A stretch of 64,000 nucleotides of DNA from Combretum micranthum (lineage: Eukaryota; Streptophyta; Magnoliopsida; Myrtales; Combretaceae), in contig JAMXBD010000023.1 of assembly GCA_024138025.1 (NCBI GenBank), positions 248,001-312,000 of the forward strand. The letters run 5' to 3'. The notes under the pieces are model-generated. The model was given only the letters and a program-made list of their open reading frames with translations, ran no database searches and had not been told where the DNA came from. Positions 23,501 through 35,229 of the stretch are shown piece by piece. Both the position numbers and the translations under genes were made by a program. Positions within the stretch are counted from its first letter, which is position 1. Every line of letters starts with the position of its first letter.

Positions 23501-26500
23501 ATCTAAGCTTAGGCATATGATTTAACAAGTATATGATTTTACTGAAATTGTTTGTTTTGATTGTAACTATAAACTATCATAAAACATAAAATTAGCAAAC
23601 AAATTCTCATATTATAATATCATCTATCTATCAATTATCGTAAAGCCAATATTTCAATTTTTTGAACTCCACATTTTTAATTATATTGAAATTTTTTTCA
23701 TAGGCACGTTTTCTAATTTTCGCTGATTAGTTTATACAAAACTTCCACCACTTTTATCTTCATACGTGTGCAAACAAATTTAACCATACAAACAAAATTA
23801 GTTTCTCTTACTTTCTTTCCGTGTGGCTCATTGAAAGAGAATAGATTTTGCAAAACTTCCACAACTTGATCACATGCAAAGAAATCTTCATGTAAAGAAA
23901 ATGTACTTATAAAAAAAATTATGAAGACATTTTTATAAAAATAATAAAACTTGTATTTTATTTAATTAATTTTTTTAACACCTGTACAATGGGTGCATGT
24001 TTTTACTAGTTTTTTTATAAGCCATTCTAATTGGAGACATAAAATACATAACATATACTTTTTCTAATTAAATATGTAGAGATTTCCAAAATGCATGTTG
24101 TGGTTAAGCAGGATATTCTTACAATGAACGCTTCAACTAAACGAAATTTGTTATTAAACGATTGTGGTCAGATCTGAACCCCTGCCTTTTTTATTCCCTC
24201 GTGGATAATGTATTTTGTAATATAAACAGAACAGTGACACCGTGAATGCATCATATGGGGAATATTAATGAATCTCCTGAAAACACTTATTAAAAAATTA
24301 AAAAATATCTATTTAAGTCTTTATATATCTATTTTCAAGAAGAAATTATAAATGACTTCTTTAATTTTAGCCTCCGTATGGATGTATACTCCCAAACTTT
24401 CAAAGGATATAGACAACTTCTAAACAGTGATTACTATTTTTTTTTTTTTTAATTTTAAATGAGTAACTTATATAAGTTGTAATTAAGTCACTAAAGTGAT
24501 GCAGCCAAGTTTACTTAAAAAAAAGGGTTAAGCCACTAAAATTGTGTGTTCTTTCAAACTTATTAAAATTGAAATATACTAATAGTTTTGTAACTTAGTA
24601 GCATCATCCTTATCCTCTTAAGTGAGAATTATCAAATTTGAATCCAACCCTTCTTATTGTAAAGGATTAAAAAAGAAAAAAGAAATCTCATTAAGTAATA
24701 TTTTATATAACTCCCAAACTTTAACCCTATCATATTTTTCTTAAATGAAGCAGCACTTATCCTTATATTAGTGATTCATATGATAACCTTAAGGGGTTAT
24801 TACAGTAACTTTAAAGAACACATAATAAATAATGACAACAATGAAGTTTTCTTAATTAAACTTCTAACATGTGACTTAATGATGCTTGGTGGAACATATT
24901 ACATACACTCAAATTGGGTTTAGGGGAGAAAAGAATATTAGTTTGCCACGAAAGGGACAAATGCAATACCATGATCGAAGCCACACACCCACAGACAAGA
25001 AAGTGCTTGTCTAATCAAATAATGCTCCAAAGTTTTCGCCGAAACCTAATTCGTTGTGTATTTTGACGTCAACGTAAGGGAAAAAATTTGGGGTTCCAAT
25101 CTTGTTGTTCTTTTTATGTTTTCATAGGTAAATATCTGATGTATGTTATGAAATGTTTTCTTTGTTTTAGAAAAAAATTATTATTTTAATTTATCTAACA
25201 CATGTTAAATCTTAATTCGTTAAAAAAAAAGGCATTTTTCACACGGTAGACCCATCTCCAACTTAAGAGCTATGACGCCTTTTATTCATTGAACCAAGTC
25301 TATAAATAAAGTTACTATACGTCACGCTGTTACGCAACCTTGTCTCCACACGGCCAATCATCATTCCTAATCTAAGCTGGTCCATACATGAGAACGATGA
25401 TAACGTATAACCACATGTAATTTAATAAAACAGAATAATTGAAGCCACAAAGAAAATTTACTTAAATTTGCTTTATGCCTTCATCAGTTGAAAGAAAGCG
25501 AAACTTTTTATTTTATTCTTTTTATTTTCAAGAAAGGTGCGCCTTTACGCACCACTTGTTTATATTCGTTGCACCACGTGGGCTAAAGGTTGATTTTTTT
25601 AATTATTTTTTTCTTAATTATGTTGTTTTTATTACTTAATTTATTTAATATACTTAATAAAATTATTTATTTAAATAATTACAATAAATCACTAGGGCTA
25701 TAAATAAGTTAAGTTAATCATTAAAGTAGAAAAGCGGACAAAGTTATTTCCCTTTTCGTATGGCATTTGCAAGATTGATTGGAGTAAATATCTGAATTGA
25801 AATCACTCAAATCAAGACTTCCAATGACCTAAAATGAAGGGAATGTACAAAAGGCGTGCTCGAATTTGCACGGATACAAAATCCAAACCCCAAAATAAAT
25901 AATCATATTAAACCACGTCCTCCTCTATCGTAATATACACTATGCATACCCTCAAACTCTTATATGTTTTATCGGATATACTTGGTCAATTAATTCAGGG
26001 ATGTTCCCTCCAACATGTAAATATGATTTCGTATACAATTTTTCATATATTGTAGCTAACATAGAGTCTTTTAAGGAAGATTGAAACTTAAATTACATCC
26101 AGTTATTATCAGATGGCTTCAGTAAGGGTAAAGTATTAATTGCATCTAAATTATAATAGAGCCATCGTTTTGCAATGCATGAATGTGACCAAAAGGACGA
26201 TTGGATGAAGATTATTTGCCAGGGAAAAAGAATTACTCATTGTGACAAAAGGAAATAAATCTAATTCATCCCATTAGAAGATCAATATTTATACCTACGA
26301 TTAAATATTTTTCCACTATATTTATTATAAAGGTCTTGATAAACATGCCGCATAAAGTGCCAAGTGATATAGATTGTTTGATGATTATAGCATTAACTTA
26401 AACATAAATATAGAATGATTCATTATACTTATCACGTTAATAGTTTCATTCATCTATGGCTTGAGACTTTGAGATTTTAAGACTTTGATTAAGACTTATA

Positions 26501-28873
26501 AGCTTGACAACTTAATTAAAAATGTTGTAATAAGTGTGCAAAAGTTTAAACTTTTAGTTTTTGTTTTGATGACATACTTAGATTAGCATTAAGATAATCT
26601 AATTTAAAAACTTAAATTTATAAATATGCTTAGACATGCATAACCAATAATAAACTAAGAGATGTGTATGGGGTTTTGAGAAGCCACCAATAAAGATGGA
26701 TAAAAACTACCACGTCTTATATCTTCAAAAAGGTTTTTCCATTTCTTGTTTGAACCTTTTTCTCAACAAGAAGTATGAACGATCTCTAATGGACTACGTA
26801 TGTACAACTTGTATTGGATAAAATTGGAGAGAGTTCATTTTCGTCTGTTGGTGTTTTTAATTTTATTTAATTTTTATATAGCTGTACAAAATTAGAATTG
26901 AAACTTATAGAACATGACCTTACGGCATTAGGGCCATAATCTATCAATTAAATCCACATTTTCCACTAATTTATGAAATATAGGACAGGATTTTAATATT
27001 ATGCATATAGAATAGAATATCATATTGTTACTTCACATATGCAGCCGTGCCACTTGCAAAATAAATTCGCAAATGATGACGACATCATATAACTTTATTG
27101 AAGCTGACCAAACTTTTAGTTATATAACTACGCAAAGATGTAATCATTCACACACACTATATTCAACGAAAAAGGTTTGAGTGGGATGGCATGTTATATA
27201 TAATGTACATGCGATATATAACTACTAATGAAATTTTAATATATGGATATATTGATAATTGTTATTTTAAAGACTATCCACTATCCTATTCATATGTTAA
27301 CACATGATTAATAGATCCATACTCATTCACATGTTGTGTAATTAGCCATTGACTATTTTTTCCCATTCTACATGCATGCATCTCATCTTGGAGATATATT
27401 TTATCTTTATATTATCTTATGTGATTCAAAATATTAATAGAGAGAGGAGTAACTGTATTTTCCCTACCTTCTTCTATTTTTAGGATATGTATTACAGCTT
27501 GTGAGTGTACATGCGTAATTTGCTTCCGCATGTACAAATAAAGTATAAATATCATAATATATGGTGTGTATATAAAGAAAGGATATGCCAATGTGTTGTA
27601 GGTTAATAATATCTCCTTAGACTCTCAAATGAAAAGTATCATGTTCGATTCTTCCCTCTCTCATGATAATAGCCAATATATATATATATATATAGATATA
27701 TATATTATGTTAAGTAACTTATAGGGCTAATAATTTTATAGTTTAGTGATATCTCTATTTTCTCAAATGAAAACTGCCATATTCAAATCTCCCTTCCCGT
27801 TACCATAACTTACATCTACTTTGTTGTGATCTATACGTGGGAAGTTAATGTTTCGAAGATACATAATTCAAGACAACGAGCGGCACACAATTATGTGGTC
27901 CAGACTCCAGACAAGATAATGATGTTCAAACATCAACTTGTATTTTTATTTTATGGCGCACGAACATTAACTTGTTAAAGGTAGCACATGATCGATAGAT
28001 GCTAACTAAAATCCCTTGTCCTAAGACGGGACGATCTAAGTTAAAAGTGAAATAAATATATAAATCATACTTACATTTAACTTTATCATTCCATTCCTTT
28101 TCCGGAAAGTTTTCTTTTTAGTTTTTTATCAATTGTTATTCAAATTCATTTCTTTTCTTGTTAATAAGAGTTTAACTTCTTGATTTAGTCAAATGGAATG
28201 AAAGCAAAAGCTACTCATTCCACAATAAAATCTTTCTATTCTTGGATCGTATCTCCATCCAATTACGTATAATTATATGAATCAAAAGATAAAAAATAAC
28301 AATGTAAGTTTATGTATAAGTATAATTGATGGAGATATGGATAATTAAAAAGGTAAATAGACGATTCCAGCAAACTTTACCTGGGATTGGAACTGTTCTT
28401 GACAGATTTCTTCCCATACTTCCTCCATTTAAATCCATCATCCATGATGTCATTCTCCGATTTGGTTCGAAATGCAACCCTATGCCCAACATCCTTCTTT
28501 TTGGCATAGTGTTTTCTACAAATGGAAAACCCCATTTGATATGATTAGTAAAACCCTAAGTAAAACTTTAATTTCATCAAACAAACAAATAATAACATAA
28601 AACGACATATAATTATTATAATATCTAGCTAGATTGTAGGGGCTCTCACATGTTGCTACTTCTCGTTTTGGTAACTCGATCAATAAATCCACTATTGGAG
28701 CTCTCATCCACAACTAACTTATCCGCCGCCAATGCTGCAGGGCTTTTTGTCGATCCATCCTCCACATATCCATGATGAAGTATGGGACCAAAATCGGAGA
28801 ATTCGAACCCGGACACATCGAATTCATCACTATAGGGAGTAAAATTAGGGTTAGGGTTTCCATAGGAGTCCAT
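20173..28873 (-). CDS. WRKY51: WRKY51-like group IIc transcription factor, three exons
   Basis: WRKY factors bind W-box DNA; the WRKY50/51 pair acts in salicylate/jasmonate defence signalling in Arabidopsis. Exons on the minus strand are 28873-28650, 28515-28381 and 20377-20173. Introns have GT...AG ends (GTGAGA and GTAAAG donors; TTTGTAG and CAG acceptors) and the phases fit, giving 187 residues plus TAG. The N-terminus ([18 protein letters not shown]) resembles WRKY51. The WRKY domain starts [12 protein letters not shown] in exon 2 and ends with the zinc finger C-X4-C-X23-H-X-H ([15 protein letters not shown] ... EGVHNHESP) in exon 3. WRKYGKK instead of WRKYGQK is typical of this clade. Intron 2 splits the Arg codon of NPR, the conserved plant position. 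The frame is open upstream to an ATG at 29038, but family similarity and a TATA-like site there favour 28873. No lesion is seen. Confidence 0.93.
20478..20512. repeat. (TA)n microsatellite in WRKY intron 2
   Basis: TA dinucleotides with one small interruption, about 100 bp into the intron from exon 3. Confidence 0.9.
21302..21320. repeat. (CA)n microsatellite in WRKY intron 2
   Basis: About nine CA units lie in the middle of AT-rich intron sequence. Confidence 0.9.
21610..22038. mobile_element. Non-autonomous hAT-type element in WRKY intron 2
   Basis: Terminal inverted repeats read TAGACATCTCCTGG at the left and, on the opposite strand, TAGACATCTCCTAGG at the right. The first eight bases are shared with the precise hAT element at 30771-31513. 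The interior is unusually GC-rich for this window (ATCCGGTCCGGGAACCGGCC near the left end). It holds two copies of a 60-bp tandem unit at about 21796-21914, with GACTCGCCTCGTGACC and GACTAGTCTCGTAAACC as equivalent ends. No clean 8-bp target duplication is visible, so the insertion is older or its flanks have changed. Confidence 0.65.
24587..24690 (+). mobile_element. SINE head (family S) in WRKY intron 2
   Basis: A-box-like GTAACTTAGTAGCAT at 24590-24604, CTTAAGTGAGAATT, B-box-like AAATTTGAATCC at 24633-24644, then CTTCTTATTGTAAAGG and an A-rich end. The order and words match the copy at 14501-14625. Confidence 0.5.
27598..27672 (+). mobile_element. SINE head (family S) in WRKY intron 2
   Basis: GTAGGTTAATAATATCTCCTT (degraded A box), CTCTCAAATGAAAAG, B-box-like ATGTTCGATTC at 27641-27651, then TTCCCTCTCTCATG. 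A (TA)n run follows at 27678-27706. Confidence 0.5.
27735..27812 (+). mobile_element. SINE head (family S) in WRKY intron 2
   Basis: ATAGTTTAGTGATATCTCTAT (A-box region), TCTCAAATGAAAACT, B-box-like ATTCAAATCTCCCTTCCCG. This is a second head only 70 bp after the previous one. Confidence 0.5.
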
Positions 28874-29036
28874 TATTGCCGAGAGGTGTTTGACGCGAGG
28901 ATACTGGAGTAAAAGACGGGATATATGAAGTGGATATTCTAAAAGTGTCTTCCTCTTTTTATTAAGCCTTTGTTGAATATGAGCTTTCGTACTCACTTTC
29001 CTGGCCTCTTGCTTCGAAGGGTCTTCCACCGGGGAC

Positions 29037-29044
29037 AATAAATA
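29037..29044 (-). promoter_or_regulatory. TATA-like box of the WRKY gene
   Basis: The minus strand reads CTATTTATTGT, 164 bp upstream of the chosen ATG. A start of transcription about 30 bp further on would leave a leader of roughly 130-140 bp and exclude the upstream ATG at 29038. Confidence 0.45.
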
Positions 29045-29340
29045 GCGTTAAGCCTATCCGATGGCTAAATTAATGATGTCATCTATACAACGTAAGATTA
29101 TGATGTTGTGGACCAATTAGAATGTATTATTGTGCTTCCATGCTGTAGTTATAATAGAGGCGGGCGGCATCGGAAGGGACTCCTAATTTTCCGCATATTT
29201 AAATTGGTGGAGACATTTTTGTTTTTTTTTTTTTATTACAAAATTTAATATAATTATGAAAACAAAATCATAAAGATAACATAAAAGAATAATATATATG
29301 ATAAATTATTATGTGGAAAATACTGTTACAATATAAATAA

Positions 29341-29708
29341 GAATAAATATCAAATTTGATATATGAACTTTACGCAAAAATCCAATTTACTATTTGAACT
29401 TTAAAGTGGTCAATTTGATATATAATTAAAATTTTTGTGGCTATTTCTATTACTCTTTTACGATGTTTTCCCTATATGTTGATGTAGAAAAGATTGTCTA
29501 TCATTGAATTTTTATTACGTTTTCTAACATAGTCCAGCATTCATAAATTGTTTTTTCCACATTAGAAAACAAGGTACATAGTGTTAGTGTTAGTGTTAGT
29601 GAGTGTAGTCACGAAAAGTTTGATTAAATATTAAATTGACCACTTTAAAATTAATGTACTAAATTGAATTTTTGTGCAAAGTTTAAGTATGAAATTTGAC
29701 AATATCCC
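29341..29708. mobile_element. Mutator-type MITE with 9-bp target duplication
   Basis: Long imperfect terminal inverted repeats of about 75 bp flank a short interior. The left arm contains CTATTTGAACTTTAAAGTGG followed by TCAATTTGATA, and the right arm has the matching TTAAATTGACCACTTTAAAA. The flanks are TATAAATAA (29332-29340) and TATAAGTAA (29709-29717), a 9-bp duplication with one mismatch, as expected for MULE transposition. The interior has no coding capacity and holds a GTGTTA micro-repeat near 29581. It lies about 470 bp upstream of the WRKY start codon. Confidence 0.8.
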
Positions 29709-29717
29709 TATAAGTAA

Positions 29718-30762
29718 ATGTAATTATAATGTTAATTAATTATTTGTAATTTCTATTTACTTTTATGTTTTTCTTTTAATAATATAAATTCAATAGAGTT
29801 TGTTTGTTTCATCATCTTTCTATCATTTTAATTTTATCTTTTGTCATTTTCAAACAAATTATTTATTCAAAACCAATACCGATGAAAAATAAACATTTTT
29901 ATTTATAAATCAATTAAATAATACGATACTAATATGAAGCAAATATAATATAATTCCGATGAAAAATATACCATCCAAACAGACCCGTAAAATGAGATAT
30001 GATTAAAACCAATAACGACGAATTGCAACCTCTTCGCTAAAGAACTTGTTAAGGGTGGGATAGGGTGAGAATGAAGTGATTTTAACACCATGGCTATAAA
30101 ATTATTTAAATATTCAATACCTAGCATTAGAAAATATTAACTACTTCTATATATAGGAGGAAATGTTTTATGTATTGGAGATCTTATTAGAAAATTGTAT
30201 CTAGCATATCAGGTTGCAACTTGTTGGGTTTATTTTCAACGTATAAGTTGTATTTTCACTCAAAATTTTTGTTTTTTTTTTCCCTTAAAAAATAGATATA
30301 GATAAATGAAAAGAAGGAACATAACACTTTTAGTCTTAAATATTTATTTACTTTCCTATATGAGTCCCCAAATTTTTTCTCTCCTCTTTGAGTCGTTCTC
30401 ATTTTAATTTTTTTTTTTTAAAGAAAGACTTGTACTAAACATGTTAAATTTTCTTACTTTCATTTTTTAAATTTCTTATTATATTATATATCCTAATATA
30501 TTTAATAGTAATTTTTAACACATATTTTAACTAAATATTTTTAATATTTTCAATTATGGAACAATTTGAAACTACACTCTCCACGGAAGAATAAAAAATT
30601 AAGAAAATTTGTCAAAACTTTTATTTTATAAGGTTTGAACAATTTCATAGTGCGTATAGATTCAAGAAAAAGGTTGAGAATTACATATAGAAAATAACTA
30701 GTTATTAAAGAATAAAAATATAATTTAAGAAATTTAAATTTAAATTAAATACTGTCGCTATT
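29718..30762. other. AT-rich intergenic DNA
   Basis: No gene or element terminus recognised. The 74-codon open frame at 29903-30127 has no features. Confidence 0.5.
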
Positions 30763-30770
30763 AGATAAAG

Positions 30771-31513
30771 TAGACATCGGCACGCTTCGGATCGATGGCG
30801 GACCCCGAACCGGAACCTGAATCTCCAGAGCCGGGGTGGTTCACGGTTCCAAAGAACCGCCGGTTCTGGCAGTTCTGGTTCCGATTCAAGTGAACCGGTT
30901 TTTTTTTTTTTTTGGGGGGGAAAAAATGAAGAAAACAAAAACCCTAACCCCCACCCAGTCATATTCTACCTAATAATATAATTATCTCAAAATCATAGCT
31001 TTTAACCCTTAGATTAAGTTTTCACATGGATTGTAAACTAAAGTTTGGACTTAAACTTTCAGGTGAAAATCTCCGTAGAATCCGGTGAGCTCCAACAGAG
31101 CTTTATCTATTTCTGTGGGTTTCTCCATAAATACAACCTCAACCTAGGAGCTGTTGGGGAACACACGAAAATACTCACAAAAAATAAAAAATCATTAGTG
31201 CTAATGTTAATACCCATCAAGCTTTCGCTTTTATTACTGTCATTATCATTTTTCTCCTCCATCATTGGTTACTAAAGCCAGCTCTCCTTTCAAGACCTGC
31301 ATCATGCGCAGGTTTTTTTTTTTAATTCAAATATTTGACGGTGTCGGACCCGGTTGGAACCGCCGATTCCGCCACGCTAACCGCTTGGACCGCCGGTTCG
31401 GCGGGTCCTTGGACGGTTCGGAATTGTCACAAACGGGACAGTTCTCTGGTCAGGAACTGCTAATGACAGTTTGGGGCGGTTTGCGATTTGGAACCGGCCC
31501 ATGGTGATGTCTA
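30771..31513. mobile_element. Non-autonomous hAT element with perfect 8-bp target duplication
   Basis: The element begins TAGACATCGG and ends GATGTCTA. Perfect 8-bp direct repeats AGATAAAG flank it at 30763-30770 and 31514-31521. Both subterminal regions (to about 30910 and from about 31335) are rich in GGTTCCGG/CCGAACCGG-type words, as in many plant hAT derivatives. The AT-rich middle (about 30960-31270) differs in composition and might be captured host DNA, but I do not recognise it. No transposase frame is present, so movement would depend on an enzyme from elsewhere. Confidence 0.88.
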
Positions 31514-31521
31514 AGATAAAG

Positions 31522-31789
31522 TGTATCTTTTATAAAAATGAAAAATGTAAAGTATAAAATATAAAATGGAACGGAGCTCAGCTCATGGGGTGCGCCATTA
31601 TTAGTGATGGCAAGCAGACCATATTGCTTACAAACTGATTTGTCTTTTCCTACCAATGAAAATGTGGCGGCTGAAAGTCCTTTCATTTTCCTGATGGGCG
31701 TGATTCCAGCCCACTGTGATCTTTTCTTTCCTTTTTTTTTTTTCAAATAAAAAACTCCATATTCATATATGCCAATTGCCAAATATGGG
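31522..31789. other. Unassigned segment with a short open frame
   Basis: A minus-strand frame (31450-31782, 110 codons) crosses the right end of the hAT element, so its last part is transposon sequence. The middle part is less AT-rich than its surroundings, but I recognise no domain. I do not call a gene. Confidence 0.3.
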
Positions 31790-32260
31790 TGTATGTAAAC
31801 AAGCTAATTGGAGTTAGGTTTTTGCCAGCTCAGACTTAGTTCGTTAACAACTTAACATGTTTGAGTCAAGTTAGACTCTTAACGAGCTCGAAAAATATAG
31901 GAATGAACTTGTGCTCAAGCCCATTAAGTGTTATCGAGCTTGAGCTTAGCTAAATGAACCTAAGGAGCTGAGATCAGACTCAAACTCAGACTCGAACTTA
32001 TTTAGCTAAACGATCCTAAGCTTAATTTGTTTACTATATAATTATATTTATAATATTAAATCAATATAAATAATTATATTTAATATTATAACAATATATA
32101 TTAATAATATTACATTAATATATTATATTAATATATCAAACGAGCTCTTAATAAATATATTTGCTAGCCTGGCTCGTGAGCTTGAAGAAAAACTTACACT
32201 TTGGCCCGTTTAGTTAAACTAGTGTAGCCAAGCTCAAATAACTAGGCTTTTTTGTAATCC
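31790..32260. mobile_element. Degenerate hAT-like fragment rich in GAGCTC/AAGCTC words
   Basis: The left edge GGGTGTATGTAAACAAGCTA and the many GAGCTTGAGCT-type words resemble plant hAT derivatives that begin GGGTGTAAACGAGC. The core (32030-32145) is pure AT. A matching right terminus (TGTAATCCTA near 32251-32260) is only loosely inverted, and no target duplication is seen. Confidence 0.3.
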
Positions 32261-33149
32261 TAAGTCCTCCATAACATGCATATATTGAATGAAACTAAAC
32301 TTTTATTGGCTTGTGTGCTCTTTTAACTTGTAGTAAAAAATAAACGAAATTGGATTTCATGATACCAGTTTAAACAAGCCATATTGGTTAAAATTTTCTA
32401 TATACATATAAATCATAAATTTTGGACTATGAAGTCTTTTATTCGTAATTATTTTAGTTAAATATTACATTTGGTATTTGAATTTTACTGATTTTTATAA
32501 TTAATTTCTCAAAATTTCAAATTATTAAGCGTACAGCGGACGATGGAGCTCTCCATGTCCATGGTGGATATGATGGTTGTTAAAGGCTGGGAGCACGTAG
32601 GACCTAGCTAATTTGAGGGTGAGAAATCGGTTGGTCGTAGTGTTTCAAACCTAAATCAAGCGGATAAAGCATTCTCGAACAACTGATGGTGGATGGATTC
32701 TGAGTCTTCCATTGGAGCAACTGTTGACGATTCGAAGTGAAAGAAAGCTACATTTCTAATCAACGGAATTCAAGGAAATCAAATCTAACGCAGTTTTGAT
32801 TTGAAATGGCCTAAATTGTACGTAATCTTAGAGAGAGAGAGTATACTCTGGTTTTTTTTTTATTCCTTTAGAGACAAAATCAAAATTTGAGAAGATTGAA
32901 AGAAATTTGAGAAAAATTTATGTGCGCATCGTGTTCACAAGCCTCTATTACTTACCAAAACATATAGAATTAGGGAATATTTGTTATAGATATGCTCAAG
33001 TCGAGCTTAAATAAGATAAATATGTATGTATGTATATATATATATATATACATAATATTTTTTTTTTTTTCCTACTGTAGGAGAGGAGAAGATGTGTCGT
33101 GTGTCGAATATTCGGGCATGTGACTAAGATAGACATGAGTAAGATTTTC
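32261..33149. other. Intergenic DNA without recognised features
   Basis: Contains a short (GA)n at about 32830 and (TA)n at 33021-33052. A less AT-rich stretch (32525-32780) has no open frame that I can place. Confidence 0.45.
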
Positions 33150-34616
33150 AACCTTTCTCTCTTTTTCCTTTTTTTTTTTTTTTGGGTAGTTTTTTCGTTA
33201 TTTTTTATTTGAAATTTTCGCTTAAAAGATAATTTGACTTGAATTAAACTTGCACAACGATTATCATAAATAACACCGAATGGTAATATGAAATATAAAG
33301 ACAATAAATTAGCAAGAAATTTAAAGTGCGTAAAGTAAATTAAATCTCAAATTTATAAAGGTTTTTCTTTATGAGTTGGTCCTCTCTTCTGGTTTCACTG
33401 CTAAAGATCTTGTCATTCACACTAGTTGTTCCAGTATCCAATAAGGTAAATGAGAGATTATAAGCACCAATAATATCTTGCATTGTTTCACAAGCCTCGT
33501 ACCTAGGCTAATTGCATAAATATGAAATACTAAATGTAATCCTCCCACAACTACTAAAATCCTTATTCTTGAAAATAGAGTAATTAAGGATTGTTTCAAA
33601 AGAGATACAATAGGTTCTTAAAGGTTTAAGAACAAGAATAGGATGAAATATGCATATAAAATGTAAGTGTTGGTAGCTTTTGACGAAGGTTCCAGTGAGT
33701 ACGAAAGTATGAGTTTCAGGTTTGTTTGTATGGGTGTGAGATCTTGAATTTGAACTTCAGCTTCTTTTGTTTAAACTTTGACTTCTTTTATATTATTCAA
33801 AATTATAATGGCTCCCTTGAGTAAATCTCCCTTGTGTAACTGTTCTTATCCATTGAAGATTATATGCAGCTTGAATTCTTCAATAATATCTTTCTAAAAT
33901 CTTAAAAGTTGTTATCTTGATCTTTTGAACATCGACCTAATCCTTAAATATCTTCCACTACCTTCAATAAATGATTATACTTCTATAACCGTTAATATTA
34001 TTCTGTCTTCTCAAAGGATAAGCTTGGATACCCTTGAAAATATATGAATTTTAATCTTCAAAACAATCGAGTTTTTCTTGTTGCAAAGATATGCTCCAAG
34101 CATCCTTATCCATAGCTTCTTAACCTTGTTGATGCTTGTCAAAATATCTCCCTGCATCATTGCGAAATAAGTTTTGAAAAAAGAAAAAAAGATCCTTCAT
34201 TCAACTTTGAGCAACCCTTTAAAGACATAGGATAAACTTGGTTTGTATAAAGGAAAATGTCCTAAAGAAGAAGTCCAAATATGTCTATCTTGAATTATCT
34301 CCATGGATTTTAAATCCTTATTAAGCAGAACGTGTTAGATGTATTATCCAAATAAATCTACTAAGTGGCGTTGAGTTTTTATCATTAAGGAAAGCAATCT
34401 TCATATAAAAGAAGTTCACGACTTTATCCTTGTAATTCATTCTTGTTAGTTTAGAGATTCAAACGTAGGTTCTAACGCAAGTTTTAACAATACTTTTAAC
34501 ACTACTTGAACATTTGAGTAAATGCTTTGCTTATGTTACTGCACACTTAGTTAAATTAATTACATAACTTCATTTCTTTTTGTTATCATCAAAACTAGTA
34601 AAAAGAAAACTTAACA
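33150..34616 (-). repeat. LTR-like relic (copia-type ends), minus orientation
   Basis: On the minus strand it begins TGTTAAGTTTTCTTTTTACT, then TTTTGATGATAACAAAAAG, a start seen in many plant copia LTRs. Its far end (33150-33320) has words like GTTATTTATGATAATCGTTG and GTGCAAGTTTAATTCAAGTC, which are common near the 3' end of such LTRs. No partner copy, primer site or pol is present, so it would be a solo LTR. The left boundary is approximate and no target duplication was found. Confidence 0.4.
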
Positions 34617-35229
34617 CTATTTAATTTTCCCATTCTCTCTTTTTCTTTTCTTTTTCTACATTCTATTTTTATTCAATTTTTTTATAAACCTAAGAAACAT
34701 GAAGATTGATAATGTTAAGTAAAAATAGAGGTTCAGCCAAAAAAAGAAAAGAAAAAGAAAGGTAGAAATGGAGGTATTTATTAGGGTTAGTTAAAAGAAC
34801 CTATATATTCAAACCAATCTATAAATCTAAGCAAACTAAATGAATTTTTTTTATAACAATTTTATTTGAAAAATTCTTAATGCATAAAACTAAACTAAAC
34901 TGTTTTAAAACAACATAATAATATTTTATTAATAACTATAATTATTCTTACAATGATTGATGAACGTCATATACGTTATTATGATTTCATTATCATATTT
35001 ATTATTTGATGAATATAGATAAATATTGAAATATCCAAAAACTGTGCTTGGTTAATAAGATATTAATAGATAATTAGTATAAAATATAGGTACTTTGAGA
35101 CTTAATCTAAATTTAATTTAGATACAAGTCAAAAACTCACTAACTATACGCATACCACAATAGATATCAAGTGTAGTATAAGATGATTAATTTTTAGAGT
35201 CTACTAGATAGTAAACAGTAGTTTAAAGA
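34617..35229. other. AT-rich intergenic DNA
   Basis: No gene or repeat terminus recognised. It contains a purine-rich AAAAAGAAAAGAAAAAG run near 34740. Confidence 0.5.

Larger units (their letters stand above)
20378..28380 (-). other. Intron 2 of the WRKY gene (~8.0 kb)
   Basis: This intron runs from GTAAAG after the AG of the Arg codon to CAG before GAACTACTAC. It contains a hAT-type element (21610-22038), SINE heads (24587, 27598, 27735), (TA)n and (CA)n microsatellites and otherwise AT-rich DNA. At 23021-23048 and 23194-23218 a short direct repeat (GCTAGG(T/C)CGCACTA) occurs. A small hairpin (GGTGCG/CGCACC) lies at 25537-25554, with a CACGTG box just after it near 25576. No internal gene is supported. 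Confidence 0.85.

Noticed and set aside
28646..29038. Longer WRKY first exon starting at the ATG at 29038
   Set aside because: The extra 55 residues look unlike the family N-terminus, and the ATG coincides with a TATA-like box. The start at 28873 begins with residues resembling WRKY51.
31045..31507. Frames inside the hAT element, including one crossing its GC-rich end
   Set aside because: They have no recognisable domain and lie wholly within a transposon with a proven target duplication.
31450..31782. 110-codon minus-strand frame as a gene
   Set aside because: It crosses the exact end of the hAT element, so its C-terminus is transposon DNA. No domain or splice context was found.
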